Assembly (NCBI GenBank): GCA_963824985.1 | Contig: CAWGRQ010000024.1 | Span: 62,001 to 126,000 of the forward strand | DNA: 64,000 bases | Reading direction: 5' to 3' | From: JAFNAG01 sp963824985 | GTDB taxonomy: Bacteria; Acidobacteriota; UBA6911 | Part shown: positions 1-9,600 of the stretch, one piece after another | Position numbering within the stretch: position 1 is the first letter of the stretch | How the letters are laid out: every line of letters begins with the position of its first letter | Position numbers and translations under genes: made by a program | Notes under the pieces: model-generated | What the model was told of the DNA's origin: nothing | Databases searched by the model: none | Seen by the model: the letters and a program-made list of their open reading frames with translations, nothing else

Positions 1-347
1 GAGGCAAAGATGGCCGCTTGACTTGCGTGGTTAACCAAACGGAAGTTCGCGGCCGACGTAGCGGGCCGGTTCACAAGGCGGTTGATATCGCGGATTTCGT
101 GTTTCAGCATGACGACGAAGACGACGAGCAAGCCGACCGCTGCCAGCTTGCCATTGGGAGCCGACTTGAGCTTGTAATCCAGGTCCCGTTGTATTTCCTT
201 CATCGCTTTGATAACCGTGGCTTCGCTCCAGTTCGGCGTTGTCACCAGTTTCTGGACCTTTTGCTTCAACAAGGTCTTGATCGGCGGCTGTGTGGCCATA
301 AGCAGCTTGTGACCTTCAAAGTTTATGAGATGCATAAGGTTCAACAT
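1..347 (-). CDS. Hypothetical protein, 3'-truncated by window edge
   Basis: An open minus-strand frame begins at the ATG at 347 and runs off the left edge (115 codons visible). The start is supported by AAGGAG five bases upstream. The protein opens MLNLMHLINFEGH, is Lys-rich and probably helical in its first half, and has one hydrophobic stretch (LAAVGLLVVFVVML, about residues 68-81) that could be a membrane segment. I recognise no family. The plus-strand frame over the same bases has a composition expected of an antisense shadow, so the minus strand is preferred. The function is unknown and the C-terminus is not visible. Confidence 0.5.
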   Translation of the reverse strand, partial: MLNLMHLINFEGHKLLMATQPPIKTLLKQKVQKLVTTPNWSEATVIKAMKEIQRDLDYKLKSAPNGKLAAVGLLVVFVVMLKHEIRDINRLVNRPATSAANFRLVNHASQAAIFA

Positions 348-791
348 GGTTTCTCCTTCGCCGGAGCTTGAGTTCCCTGGCTGGTCAAACCAACCTGTCG
401 TGCGCCGCTCGCTGAACCTCCGCGGCAATAGGATTCCCGCCGGTATGAGTGCAGACACCATCACCTGCCCGGAATGTTTTGAAATCAGAAACCGTCAACG
501 GCTCGCTCGTAGCCGGCACCCACCCGATCGATCAATGTAAATAACAGTATCATGTCGCGGCTGTCGGACCCTAGGGCATTATTCGAAATGTGGCGCTGGC
601 GCGAGATCGGCACCCGGGGATACCAATCCCATATGGCGCACCCAACACGGGGGCGTACATCGAGTTGTCGACGGGGACATTTCACCACGTGGGTCTTGTT
701 CCGGGAGGGCGGCAGATTCGATGTGTGCCGGGAGATTTCCTCAAAGGCTTATTCGTGTCTCACCGCCAGAGGCGGTGGCTTACCGCAATGT
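348..791. other. Intergenic region without recognised gene
   Basis: Short overlapping frames occur on both strands, but none has a ribosome binding site or a recognisable product. The segment presumably holds the promoter of the minus-strand gene starting at 347. I see no repeat or RNA gene in it. Confidence 0.4.
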
Positions 792-824
792 AATCAGGTC
801 CCGCCGAGCCGGCGGGACCTGATT
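792..824 (-). terminator. Perfect 14-bp stem-loop after S9 peptidase gene
   Basis: The arms at 792-805 and 811-824 are exact inverted repeats around a 5-base loop. The hairpin lies 30 bases downstream of the peptidase stop at 854. On the minus strand no clear U-run follows, so it may act as a weak terminator or an mRNA 3'-end stabiliser. Confidence 0.6.
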
Positions 825-853
825 GCCGGGACTGGCCTTATTTTCGAAGCAGC

Positions 854-3277
854 CTACCGCTCCGAAGCTGTCCGGGGGCCGGCTTTCTTCACATATTTGT
901 CGAGCCAATTCAGCATTTCGGCGACCACGTCCTTGTTCGACTCGGCGGCGGCATAGCCGTGCGCCTCGTAGGGCAGCGTCACGTAGCGGACCGTGGCGCC
1001 GAAGCCCTTGAGTGCCATATAGAAGCGTTCCGACTGGATCGGGAAGGTGCCCGAGTTATCGTCCATCTCGCCATGAATCAGAAGGATCGGATCCTTAACC
1101 TGGTTGGCATGCCAGAAGGGGGACATCCTGGCATAGACCTCGGGAATCTCCCAGAAGTTGCGCCGCTCGTTCTGGAAGCCGAACGGCGTGAGACTGCGGT
1201 TGTAAGCGCCGCTGCGGGCAATGCCGGCCCGGAACAGCCGGGAGTGAGCAAGCAGATTCGCCGTCATGAACGCGCCATAGCTGTGGCCGCCTACGCCAAA
1301 GCGATCGCGATCGGCGACCCCCATATCCACGGCTTTATCGATGGCCGCCTGCGCGCTGGCCACCAGCTGATCGACATAGGTATCGTTGGCGGTCTCACCG
1401 GGCCCGATGATCGGCATGGTCGGATTGTCGAATACCGCGTAACCCTGGGTGAGCAGCAGCAGGTGCGAAGCCCCCCCTACGGAGGTGAACCGGTTCTCGT
1501 TCCCGCTCACCTGGCCGGCGACATCGGCGCCGGTGAACTCGGCGGGGTAGGCCCAGATGAACATCGGGTAGCGCGTGCCCGGCTTGTAGTCGGTCGGCAG
1601 GTATATCGTTCCGTTGAGCTGAACACCGTCCTTCCGTTTGTAGGTGACGAACTGCCGCGAGACCGAGGAAAGCTGCGGATGCGGGTCCTTGAACGACGTG
1701 ACCGGCTGGACCGTCCGTGCCGGGATATCGCGGACGAAGTAATTCGGCGGCTCCCTTCTGGTTTCGCGGCGCGTCATGATGCGGCCGGCGTTGTCATCCA
1801 GGAGACCGACTACGGATTCGTAGGTGGTGTCATCGCATTGCCAGAGGCGTTCGGCCTTGAGCGTCTTGAGGTTGAATCGTTCAAGGAACGGACGGTCTCC
1901 CTTGGGGGAGGCTCCGGAACCGGACAGGTAGATGGCATCTCCGACCTGTATAATCTTGCCGGTCGAAGGACGCGCCATGGGAAATCCCGGATCACCATAT
2001 CGATCCTGCTGGTGCAACTCCCAGACCTTCGACGGGGTCGAGCCGAAGCCGGCAGGGAAAATCCAGCTGCGGCGCATGCGCGTATCCCGGTCGCTTTCGC
2101 TTACCAATACGGCCCCCTGTTCGGTGAACTGCACTCCTCCGGCGCGCCACTGCGTCTGCAACAGTTCGGCCGGCGTCCCGGCAAAGGGGGCCTTGATCGC
2201 CAGGTAGCGATCCCGAAACGCGGCCTTGACTGCCGGATCGCCCTTGTCGAGCGCTTCAGTGTAGACGAGTGTGGCCGGCTCAAGGGCGTGCCAGCGGAAG
2301 CCGCGCGGTCCCGGGAAGACTCCGTTGCGCGGGAACGTGTCCGCCATCGGCACATCGGCCAGCTTGCGCACGAGTTTCCCGCTCTTGTCCCAGAGTTCCA
2401 CATCACGTGGAAACTGGCTTGCCGTCACGACGTACGAGAACGGGCGCTTGACTCGCGTGACCACCAGCCAGTTGCCGTCAGTTGAAATGTCGGCGCCGGC
2501 ATAGATGGCCGGCTTCCCGAACGGAGTTTTTTTGCCCGTGAGGTCAACCCAGGCCAGCTGGCTGGTAAAGAAATACTCGTAAAGAGATTCATCGTAGGGA
2601 TTCTTGAGCAGATCTTCGTAAGTTGCGGACGGCGCCATGCGGCCGGCATTCTCCTGGATATTGGGGCCTGAGGGAACCGCCGGTTCCTTGGGTTCCGCGC
2701 CGCGGCCATCGGGAATCAGGCGACAGAGAAACCCCGACGAGTCATCCCGCCAGCCACATCCGCCGCCAAGGCCATTGATGCCGCCGGGGAGCACCGGCCG
2801 GACCTGCGCCGTAGCGACATCCACCAGATGGAGCTGGATGCTGTTGGAGGTGGTGACCGTAACCGCGATCTTCTTCCCATCCGGGGAGAAAGCGGCCGAA
2901 TACATGCCCCCCGGGGGCAGAGCCAGATTCCGCTCCGCGCCCGTGGCCACATCCTTGAGCGTTAGGCGGGTCGGGCCGTTCATGACCCGCGGACCGTTGG
3001 TGCGCGGATTAATGCGGGATCCGCCCAGCCGATAGAACGGCGCCGCCACTTCCGCAATCGTCGGCATGCTGCGCCGGTGCGCGAGCACCATAAACTTTCG
3101 GTCGGGCGATATCGACACGCCTGGCAGAGGCTCCGCATCCATGATGTCGGTGATCGCTTTCGGCGGCGTCAGATACCCCGCTGCCGGCGCCGGCGCCGGC
3201 GCCTGTGCCGCCAACAAAAAGTAGAGTCCCAGCACTATAATAAGCCCTAGGCTTGCGAGCAAAAGCAACTTGCGCAT
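854..3277 (-). CDS. Secreted S9-family serine peptidase (glutamyl-endopeptidase/prolyl-oligopeptidase type)
   Basis: The 807-residue protein starts with a signal peptide or membrane anchor (MRKLLLLASLGLIIVLGLYF). A beta-propeller-like region follows to about residue 560, with repeated phrases such as FSPDGKKIAV, and then an alpha/beta-hydrolase domain. The catalytic triad is readable: nucleophile Ser near 666 in GGHSYGAF, Asp near 740 in HGEMDDNSG, His near 773 in YEAHGY. The arrangement resembles the S9D glutamyl-endopeptidase-like group. The ATG at 3277 is chosen over a longer frame because GGAGGGGG lies four bases upstream and the signal peptide begins there. It probably degrades oligopeptides in the periplasm. 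It is the last gene on this strand after the copper cluster but is separated from it by about 400 bases, so a shared role is not implied. Confidence 0.9.
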   Translation of the reverse strand: MRKLLLLASLGLIIVLGLYFLLAAQAPAPAPAAGYLTPPKAITDIMDAEPLPGVSISPDRKFMVLAHRRSMPTIAEVAAPFYRLGGSRINPRTNGPRVMNGPTRLTLKDVATGAERNLALPPGGMYSAAFSPDGKKIAVTVTTSNSIQLHLVDVATAQVRPVLPGGINGLGGGCGWRDDSSGFLCRLIPDGRGAEPKEPAVPSGPNIQENAGRMAPSATYEDLLKNPYDESLYEYFFTSQLAWVDLTGKKTPFGKPAIYAGADISTDGNWLVVTRVKRPFSYVVTASQFPRDVELWDKSGKLVRKLADVPMADTFPRNGVFPGPRGFRWHALEPATLVYTEALDKGDPAVKAAFRDRYLAIKAPFAGTPAELLQTQWRAGGVQFTEQGAVLVSESDRDTRMRRSWIFPAGFGSTPSKVWELHQQDRYGDPGFPMARPSTGKIIQVGDAIYLSGSGASPKGDRPFLERFNLKTLKAERLWQCDDTTYESVVGLLDDNAGRIMTRRETRREPPNYFVRDIPARTVQPVTSFKDPHPQLSSVSRQFVTYKRKDGVQLNGTIYLPTDYKPGTRYPMFIWAYPAEFTGADVAGQVSGNENRFTSVGGASHLLLLTQGYAVFDNPTMPIIGPGETANDTYVDQLVASAQAAIDKAVDMGVADRDRFGVGGHSYGAFMTANLLAHSRLFRAGIARSGAYNRSLTPFGFQNERRNFWEIPEVYARMSPFWHANQVKDPILLIHGEMDDNSGTFPIQSERFYMALKGFGATVRYVTLPYEAHGYAAAESNKDVVAEMLNWLDKYVKKAGPRTASER

Positions 3278-3539
3278 AGTCCCCCTCCGCATAGCAGAAT
3301 TTGAGATTTGCCCCTTTATATCACAAACCAACGCCGTCGTCAGTCTCCGTCCGCGACCCTCTCATCTCTTTATCCATCGGATCGACGATCGCCTCCCTCA
3401 CGGTAACCCGCCTTTTCCACGAATCTGGACATACAGATCGGCCTGCATCATAGCGGATCCTGCGAATTGCGACTTCAGGGTCGCGCAACCGCAAGGGCTA
3501 TTCGAATTCAGATCCTATGGCGCTCCGTATCAGCACCGG

Positions 3540-3581
3540 GACAGCTTCTCATGTGCTTGTGGCGCACCCGGTGACGCATGA
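3540..3581 (-). repeat. Dispersed 55-bp repeat family, partial copy 1
   Basis: Read on the minus strand this segment carries ATGCGTCACCGGGTGCGCCA followed by a CATGAGAAGCTG-type tail. The same order of blocks recurs at 21773-21827 and 48873-48927. This copy is shorter and lacks the flanking ATTTTC/GAAAAT ends seen in the other two. It lies in the gap between the S9 peptidase and the copper receptor. Confidence 0.6.
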
Positions 3582-3598
3582 TAATATGCGGCATCGGC

Positions 3599-3673
3599 CC
3601 TGGGAGCGCGGGCGTCCCGCCCGGAGGCGCATGATTCCACAAGCCATGCGCGCGGGACGCGCGCGGTCCCAGG
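3599..3673. terminator. GC-rich imperfect hairpin after the copper receptor gene
   Basis: The arms 3599-3620 and 3652-3673 are near-perfect inverted repeats. The right arm directly abuts the receptor stop codon at 3674. There is no U-run, so a terminator is an inference. It could also be a REP-like element that sits at the end of the operon. Confidence 0.45.
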
Positions 3674-5986
3674 CTAATATCGGAAAAGGAGGCTGACATA
3701 CAGGTTTCTCCCCGGTTCGTGAACGCGTGCGCCGGATCGGAACGGATCGCGCTGATACGAAAGATGCTGGTAATAATCGTGATTCCAGAGATTGTCAATC
3801 CCAAGCCGCAGGGCAAAGCGCTTGTAATTGATACCCGCCTTCAGGTTGGTAACACCATAGCCCGGCGTGGCCGCCTCGTTCAGACTGGTATCGACATTCC
3901 TCTGCGCACCCGCAAACACGCCTTCAATCTCACACAGCAGAAGCCCGTCCGCATAGCGAAGTCCCGCGCGTGCGTTCAATGGTGGCATTTCGGCCAGGTT
4001 GGACGACAGGATTCCTCTTTCCGGCGCCACATTCTGGGTACCGCGGAGATAGGATAGGTCTCCTGAAAGGAAAACGCGGTGAGTTACCGAGTAGGAGAGC
4101 CGCAGCTCGCTGCCGTAGATCCGCGCATCGACATTCTGATAGGAACGGGCATTCACATTCATCACCCCTGCGACCGCGTTGACCTTCGGACGGCGCACCA
4201 CGGTGATGAAGTCACCGATGCGGTTCAGATACAGGCTCGACTCCACCACCAGGCCGCTCAGGCGCACTGCGACTGAGGCATCCGCACCGGTGTTCCGGCT
4301 CGGAACGAGCTGCGGATTGCCGACCCAATCGGAACCCATGCGGCGGAGAGCAAAAAATCGCTCGCGCGCATCGGGTACCCGGACGGTGCTGCCTGCACTG
4401 CCGCTGATTTCGATCGCGTTGGAGGCACGGAAAGACAGGCGCGCGGTCGCTGAGGGATATGTATCGGTCGCCGCCGTGATTGTCGAAGAGTTGTAGGCGA
4501 AATACAGATTGGTATTCGCCTTTGCGGCATCGGCTACGGTCCGGGCGCGGTCGACTCTCCCTCCCAGGTTCAGCCGGAGTCTGTCGGTCAACGATTTCGA
4601 GTAGATTCCATAGACGCCGATGGAAACTGTCCCCACGTCTGGGATCGAGTACTGCGGTTGATAGCTGTTTCCGGCGAGCTCGGTAGTGGCATCCCACTCG
4701 CGGTCGAAAACCTCCAGGCCGAGCAGGAGCCCCCCCAGAGTGGTTTCGAACTTCCCTCCATAAGCTTTAGTCCGGGCCATGGTTCCCATGCTGTAATCGC
4801 GCGCCGCGGAAGCCGACGAAACGCGAAACTCGTCCGTCATCCAATGCCGCACTTCCGTGAAGTAGGCCTGGATGTTCAGTGAGCGTAACCTGCCGGACGA
4901 GCCCGCGATATGGTAGCCGAGATTGATCCGGTCGCCGTCATCGTATACCGCATCCATCTGCAGGTAGGGGTACAGAACATGATCCGCCTGCTGGCGGGTA
5001 TAGGAAAACTGAACCAGGTGGTTCATATGCGGGCTGACCGACAGCTTTGCCCAGGCCGATCCGACGCGGAAAGCATCGCTCTCGAGATGGTCGCCGCGGT
5101 AATTGGCATACTCGGTGAAAAGGTTTCCGGCCCCGTCGGTATAGGGCTCCGAGCGCCGGTAGGAATAGCCTGCGAGTGCCGAAACCGTCTTGCCGCCATA
5201 GGAAACGGTGGCGGAGGGATTGATATAGCCGAAAGACCCGGCCGAGAGAACGCCGGATAAATGGAGCCCTTGCGCGGGCTGCCGGGTGACGATATTGACG
5301 ATGCCGCCGAGGCTCCCCTGATTCCTGATGTCAAAGGGTCCCTTACCTACCTCAACGCGCTCGACCTCGGCGAAATCCGCATGGAAGGCCGGCGGATCCA
5401 TCTGGTTCGGACAGGCGCCGTAAATCCTCTCGCCGTCGACCAGAACATTGAGATCCTTCCCCTGAAATCCGCGCAGCACCAGATCGCCGGCAATTCCGCC
5501 TTTCCTGACTGTTTGGATGCCGTTGATCTCCTGGAGCGCCTCGCCGACGTCGCGCGCCGAACTCTCGCGCACCTGCGCCGTTTCGAGGGCCGCCTTGGGC
5601 AAGGCGCCGACGACGGTCACGATGCTGCGGATGGTCGCGATCGTCATGGCGATGTTCACAGTCCTGCTTACGCCGTGCGATATTTCGATCCCGGGAATCA
5701 CCTTGGGTTCGAAGCCCTCCAACTGGGCCCTGACTTCGTAGGCGCCGGGATTCAGGTTCGGCACCCTGTATACTCCCTGGCTTCCCGACACCAGCCGCAC
5801 GGTTTCCCCGGTTTCGCGTTCCGTGATCAAAATCACGGTGCCGGGGAGCGGCGTGTCGTTCGGCCCGGAAACGATTCCCGAAATCCCGCCGCCGTTCGTC
5901 TGCGGCTGAGCCGGAGAAGAGTTCAAGACAAACAGTATCATGGATATGCTCATAAAAATCGGTGCTCGCAAAAAGCGAATACTCAT
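3674..5986 (-). CDS. oprC: OprC-like TonB-dependent copper receptor with N-terminal carboxypeptidase-regulatory domain
   Basis: The 770-residue protein has a signal peptide, then a transthyretin-like carboxypeptidase-regulatory domain (about residues 30-115), a plug domain (about 115-240) and a 22-strand-type barrel ending in an aromatic C-terminus (LYVSLLFRY). Two motifs tie it to the copper receptor OprC/NosA: CPNQM (CxxxM, about C192/M196) in the plug context GACPNQMDPP, and HWM (HxM, about H381/M383) in the barrel. In Pseudomonas OprC the CxxxM and HxM pairs form the copper site, about 180 residues apart; here the spacing is 189. The ATG at 5986 has GGAGG upstream. It lies in line with CusA, CusB and multicopper oxidase genes. 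The likely role is copper uptake or capture across the outer membrane. OprC itself lacks the added N-terminal domain, which is usual in acidobacterial and Bacteroidota receptors. Confidence 0.88.
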   Translation of the reverse strand: MSIRFLRAPIFMSISMILFVLNSSPAQPQTNGGGISGIVSGPNDTPLPGTVILITERETGETVRLVSGSQGVYRVPNLNPGAYEVRAQLEGFEPKVIPGIEISHGVSRTVNIAMTIATIRSIVTVVGALPKAALETAQVRESSARDVGEALQEINGIQTVRKGGIAGDLVLRGFQGKDLNVLVDGERIYGACPNQMDPPAFHADFAEVERVEVGKGPFDIRNQGSLGGIVNIVTRQPAQGLHLSGVLSAGSFGYINPSATVSYGGKTVSALAGYSYRRSEPYTDGAGNLFTEYANYRGDHLESDAFRVGSAWAKLSVSPHMNHLVQFSYTRQQADHVLYPYLQMDAVYDDGDRINLGYHIAGSSGRLRSLNIQAYFTEVRHWMTDEFRVSSASAARDYSMGTMARTKAYGGKFETTLGGLLLGLEVFDREWDATTELAGNSYQPQYSIPDVGTVSIGVYGIYSKSLTDRLRLNLGGRVDRARTVADAAKANTNLYFAYNSSTITAATDTYPSATARLSFRASNAIEISGSAGSTVRVPDARERFFALRRMGSDWVGNPQLVPSRNTGADASVAVRLSGLVVESSLYLNRIGDFITVVRRPKVNAVAGVMNVNARSYQNVDARIYGSELRLSYSVTHRVFLSGDLSYLRGTQNVAPERGILSSNLAEMPPLNARAGLRYADGLLLCEIEGVFAGAQRNVDTSLNEAATPGYGVTNLKAGINYKRFALRLGIDNLWNHDYYQHLSYQRDPFRSGARVHEPGRNLYVSLLFRY

Positions 5987-6086
5987 CGCACACCTCCCTC
6001 GATGGCGAAATGTTATCGCCCGGCCGGTGGAGAACAAACACGCCTCCTTCAGGGGCGCGAGATCCGGCCGGGAATGCGCACAATCG

Positions 6087-6509
6087 TCACGACAGAGGTG
6101 CGGCTTTGGGAGGCGGAGTGGGAATGGAAAGGTCCGGTTCCATGCGCATGCTGAGAGAAAGGGCCGGATCCCGGCGAGCCGCGGTGTCCTGAAACGGCAG
6201 GCCCGGCATCGGGAGATCCCCAGCGCGCAGAATCAGGACGGGAAAGGTAAATTCATCCTCCGCAGACATGCGACAATGACAGGCTCCACCCCGGCAGCAC
6301 GAACATTGATGAGCAGTGCCCGACGCGGCGGTGCAACAGCAGCTCTCGGCGGGAGCGGCCTTGGCAGAGGATTTGAGGCCCGCCTGTGCCGAGCCAAGGA
6401 GGTTGAAGGTGAAGGACGCAGGCAATGCGACGCAGGAAAAAGCATAAAGGGCCAGCGTTACCATGCTGGTGAGGAATCTGGCCCGGATTCGATTGCCCGC
6501 TCGTTTCAT
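6087..6509 (-). CDS. Small exported Cys-rich protein of the copper cluster
   Basis: The 140-residue frame begins with a likely signal peptide (MKRAGNRIRARFLTSMVTLA, then a hydrophobic stretch). It carries a tight cysteine cluster near residues 55-80 (ESCCCT, CSCCRGG, ACHC), and its tail is proline-rich. The Cys/His cluster suggests soft-metal binding, and the position between the nine-haem cytochrome and the copper receptor, same strand, fits a copper-binding role. I know no matching family. The start is uncertain: a GTG at 6530 adds seven residues, and neither start has a strong ribosome binding site. Confidence 0.55.
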   Translation of the reverse strand: MKRAGNRIRARFLTSMVTLALYAFSCVALPASFTFNLLGSAQAGLKSSAKAAPAESCCCTAASGTAHQCSCCRGGACHCRMSAEDEFTFPVLILRAGDLPMPGLPFQDTAARRDPALSLSMRMEPDLSIPTPPPKAAPLS

Positions 6510-6670
6510 CGTAGGTTCAAAGAAATTCACCGAAGAGGCGGTGAAGAATCCTTCCCTGGGTTGCCAGGATATTACCGGAATGAGTGCCGGCGCCTAGTCC
6601 CTCCTGGCGGCCTTCGCTTTCCACGCGTTCAGCAATTCCTCCTGAGCGCTCCTTCCGGAACCCGGCGCTG

Positions 6671-9600
6671 TCAATTGACGATCCGCGGCGGCACGGCGGA
6701 AAGGAATCGCATGCCGGTATCGCCAAGCAGCTCCATCCCGACCAGCGGGATTGTGGAACGCAGCATGATGTAGCCGCCCCCCTGTCCCGCCGTAGCGGGG
6801 ACCAGTTGATCGAGCAGGCGCGAGATCCTGCGGCCCGGACCCAACTGAATCGTGCCGGACACGGGAGTGCCTCCCGTCGCGGGATAAACATCCAACGTCA
6901 CGGAAGCCGTCTGGATTGGATCAGGATTAAGCAAAGCCAGACCGGTAAAATAACCGGCTGTATTGGCCACGTGGCTGAAAACGGCCTGGCTGAACTTCTG
7001 CGACTGCAGCTGGACATAGGAAGCGAAGTTCAGCCCGGCAGGATCCCCGAACACGACATCTCCGATGATCCCAGGTCCGGAGGCGTCCACACGCAGGGAC
7101 GCGACTCCCTGAGCCAGCCCGAGCATCAGGCCCGCATCCTGTTCCAGGCTTTGACCGACATCGAGGTGCACCTGCGACGGTTGGGCGAGCTCCGATCCAT
7201 CGTCCGCAATGGCATGCAAAGTCGCCGTCCGGGCCATGGTGCTGGTATTGATCAGCTTGATGCTGGTGAAGTATTGGGGAGTGATCGCGAGCTGCGCCGA
7301 ATAGAACTGATTGATCGCTCCTCCCGACACCGCGTTGAGCCCGATGACGCTCTGGGGACCGGGAAACCGAATCAACTCGAAACCGACCGCGCCGTCCCCT
7401 GCGGTAACCTCGACGTTCACCCATCCGCCGCTGACCAGAAGGCTGCGTTTGAACAGCTCGGTTACGGTTCCAAAAACGGCGCCTTTGGCCGGGAGCGTCA
7501 TGGTTTGCGGGGGCGCGAGCGCCTGCCCGGCGTCTGATCCAAGCAGGCTGAGGGTCATGGTGATGGGGCCCGTGGTCGGGTTGGCTATGCTGAGGAACGT
7601 AACCGCCGACTGGCCGCGGAACACTCCGGGACCTTCGAAAACCCTGGTGAACACCAGCTGCCGCGCCGGCTGCGCTGCCGCCGCAGCGCCGTCCAGCCCG
7701 GTCATGGCGAAATCGCCGATCTCATAAAGGCAGCCGAGCTCCCCAACGTCACCCGAGACCTGGACCCACCCGGCCTGCGGTGTCGACAGATCGGTTCCAA
7801 AGAACTGACTCCCCAGACGGGCGAGTTGAGAGAAGGGTTGCAGAGTAAAAGAACTCGGATTGTCCGGGAAGGGGAGCAGATTCCCGCCCGCCCCGAAGGC
7901 GGCCAGCTGCACGTCGGCCATCCTCCCCGAATAGTTCGAAATCGCAATTCCGGTATAGGAACCTGCATCTGCCTGATAGAATGGAATGAAGAACCGGCTC
8001 GCGACACTGAGTGTCACGGTGGCGAGGTTTGATTCGACTGAACCATCCCAGGCCGCAAAGGTGAAACTGTCCGCACCCGTGTAATCCGGATTCGGCATGA
8101 ATGTGGCGAGCCGGTTGTTAAGCGCAACGGTGCCGTGCGCCGGCTGCGATACGATGTGCAGCGAGAGAGGATTGTTGTCCGCGTCCGAAACGTTCAGTTG
8201 AACATCAACCGGCGTCCCTGAGTTGGTGGTGGCGGCGGCATCGGCCGCGACCGGGGCTCGGTTCGGATTGCCGCTTTCGCTGGACGGCCCGTTGTGACAT
8301 GTGTAGCAGCCGACCTGAAAACCGCGCCAGAGCTGCTTGATCCCAAACCGTGTGGAAAGCGTGCGATCCCCCAGAGAGCGGGACAGCACAGTCCCTCGAG
8401 AGTCCGTGCCGTGACAGGGCCGGCACATTGAACTCCCGCTTCTTTCAACGGCGTCGCCGTGGCTGTTCGCCCACTGCTGGCCGACCGGATGCATGCCGTG
8501 AGGCCCGCCGTTGATCGTATTGGGCTGCGTGTTATGGCAGGCGAAGCAATCGGAAATCATCCCCACGTGCCCCTGAACGTGCAGGCTCTGGATGTTATCG
8601 TTCCGGTCGAGTGATGCATACTCCGCATGCGTGGCGCCGTGGCATGCCTCACACTGCAGCCCGCCATGGCCTGTCGAAAAACGATACAGGGACAGCCCGG
8701 CTCCCGGCATGTTCGGGTTGGTGGCAAAGGTGTTGCTCGCCGGCACTCGCTGTTTGCCGTTCGTGTCGAAGGCGGACGTGTAGCGGATCTGCCCGCTGTT
8801 CTGAACGGCGGTTCCCGTATGGCAGTTTTGACAGGTCGGCTCTTCCAGCCATCCCTGGCGACCCGCCGCGCCGACCGCGCTCATCCCCCCGTGGCAATCC
8901 TGGCACTGGATTGCCAGGGAGCCGTCGGGCGCCACGGCGCTCCCCATCGCCCCCCGCAGGCACCGGGTTGCCGATCCGGGATGGCATCGGTAGCAGCCGG
9001 CGCGATTCGTGTTGCTGTCCAGGGTCTCCCCGTTAATCGGATCCGTTACATGGGCGTGCAGCGCGTGCACTGCCTGCGTCAGCGGCGGCACTCCTGCGGC
9101 TCCGACCGTGTTCAGCGCGTTGGAGGCATGGCAGCCGGCGCAGAGGATCGGCTTGCGGAGGTCGACCACGGTCGCATACAGCCCTTGCGGGGAGTAGCCG
9201 GCAGCGGCAAGAATGGTCTGGTAGCCGGGAAACGCGCGCAGATTCTGGTCGTGACGCAGCAGGATATTGAGCCGGTAGTCGCGCTCGGGAATGGGATCGT
9301 AAACCCAGCCGTTTTCAGGCCGCGCGGCGGGGGAGGTGTCGGAAGCGTGGCAGGCGCGGCAGTCCATCTCATCCGAGACAGGAAGAACGATGTCGGTAGC
9401 GGCCAGGATTCTATTCAGACTGTCGCGCGCCACCAGGTGCATCATGGGGTAGAAGTTCTTCCTCCCCGCGTCGTCATAGGGAGTCAGCGGAATGCCTTCC
9501 GCGACGAATTGCTGGGAGGCCGAACTAAAAGTCATGGACTGGGGCGCGTTCCCTGCGCCGGGCATGTTGTATCCCGCCAGCCCATAATCCACAGCCAGTG

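Noticed and set aside
959..2485. 508-codon plus-strand frame opposite the S9 peptidase
   Set aside because: It lies entirely antisense to a gene with an intact catalytic triad and signal peptide; GC-rich DNA commonly yields long shadow frames.
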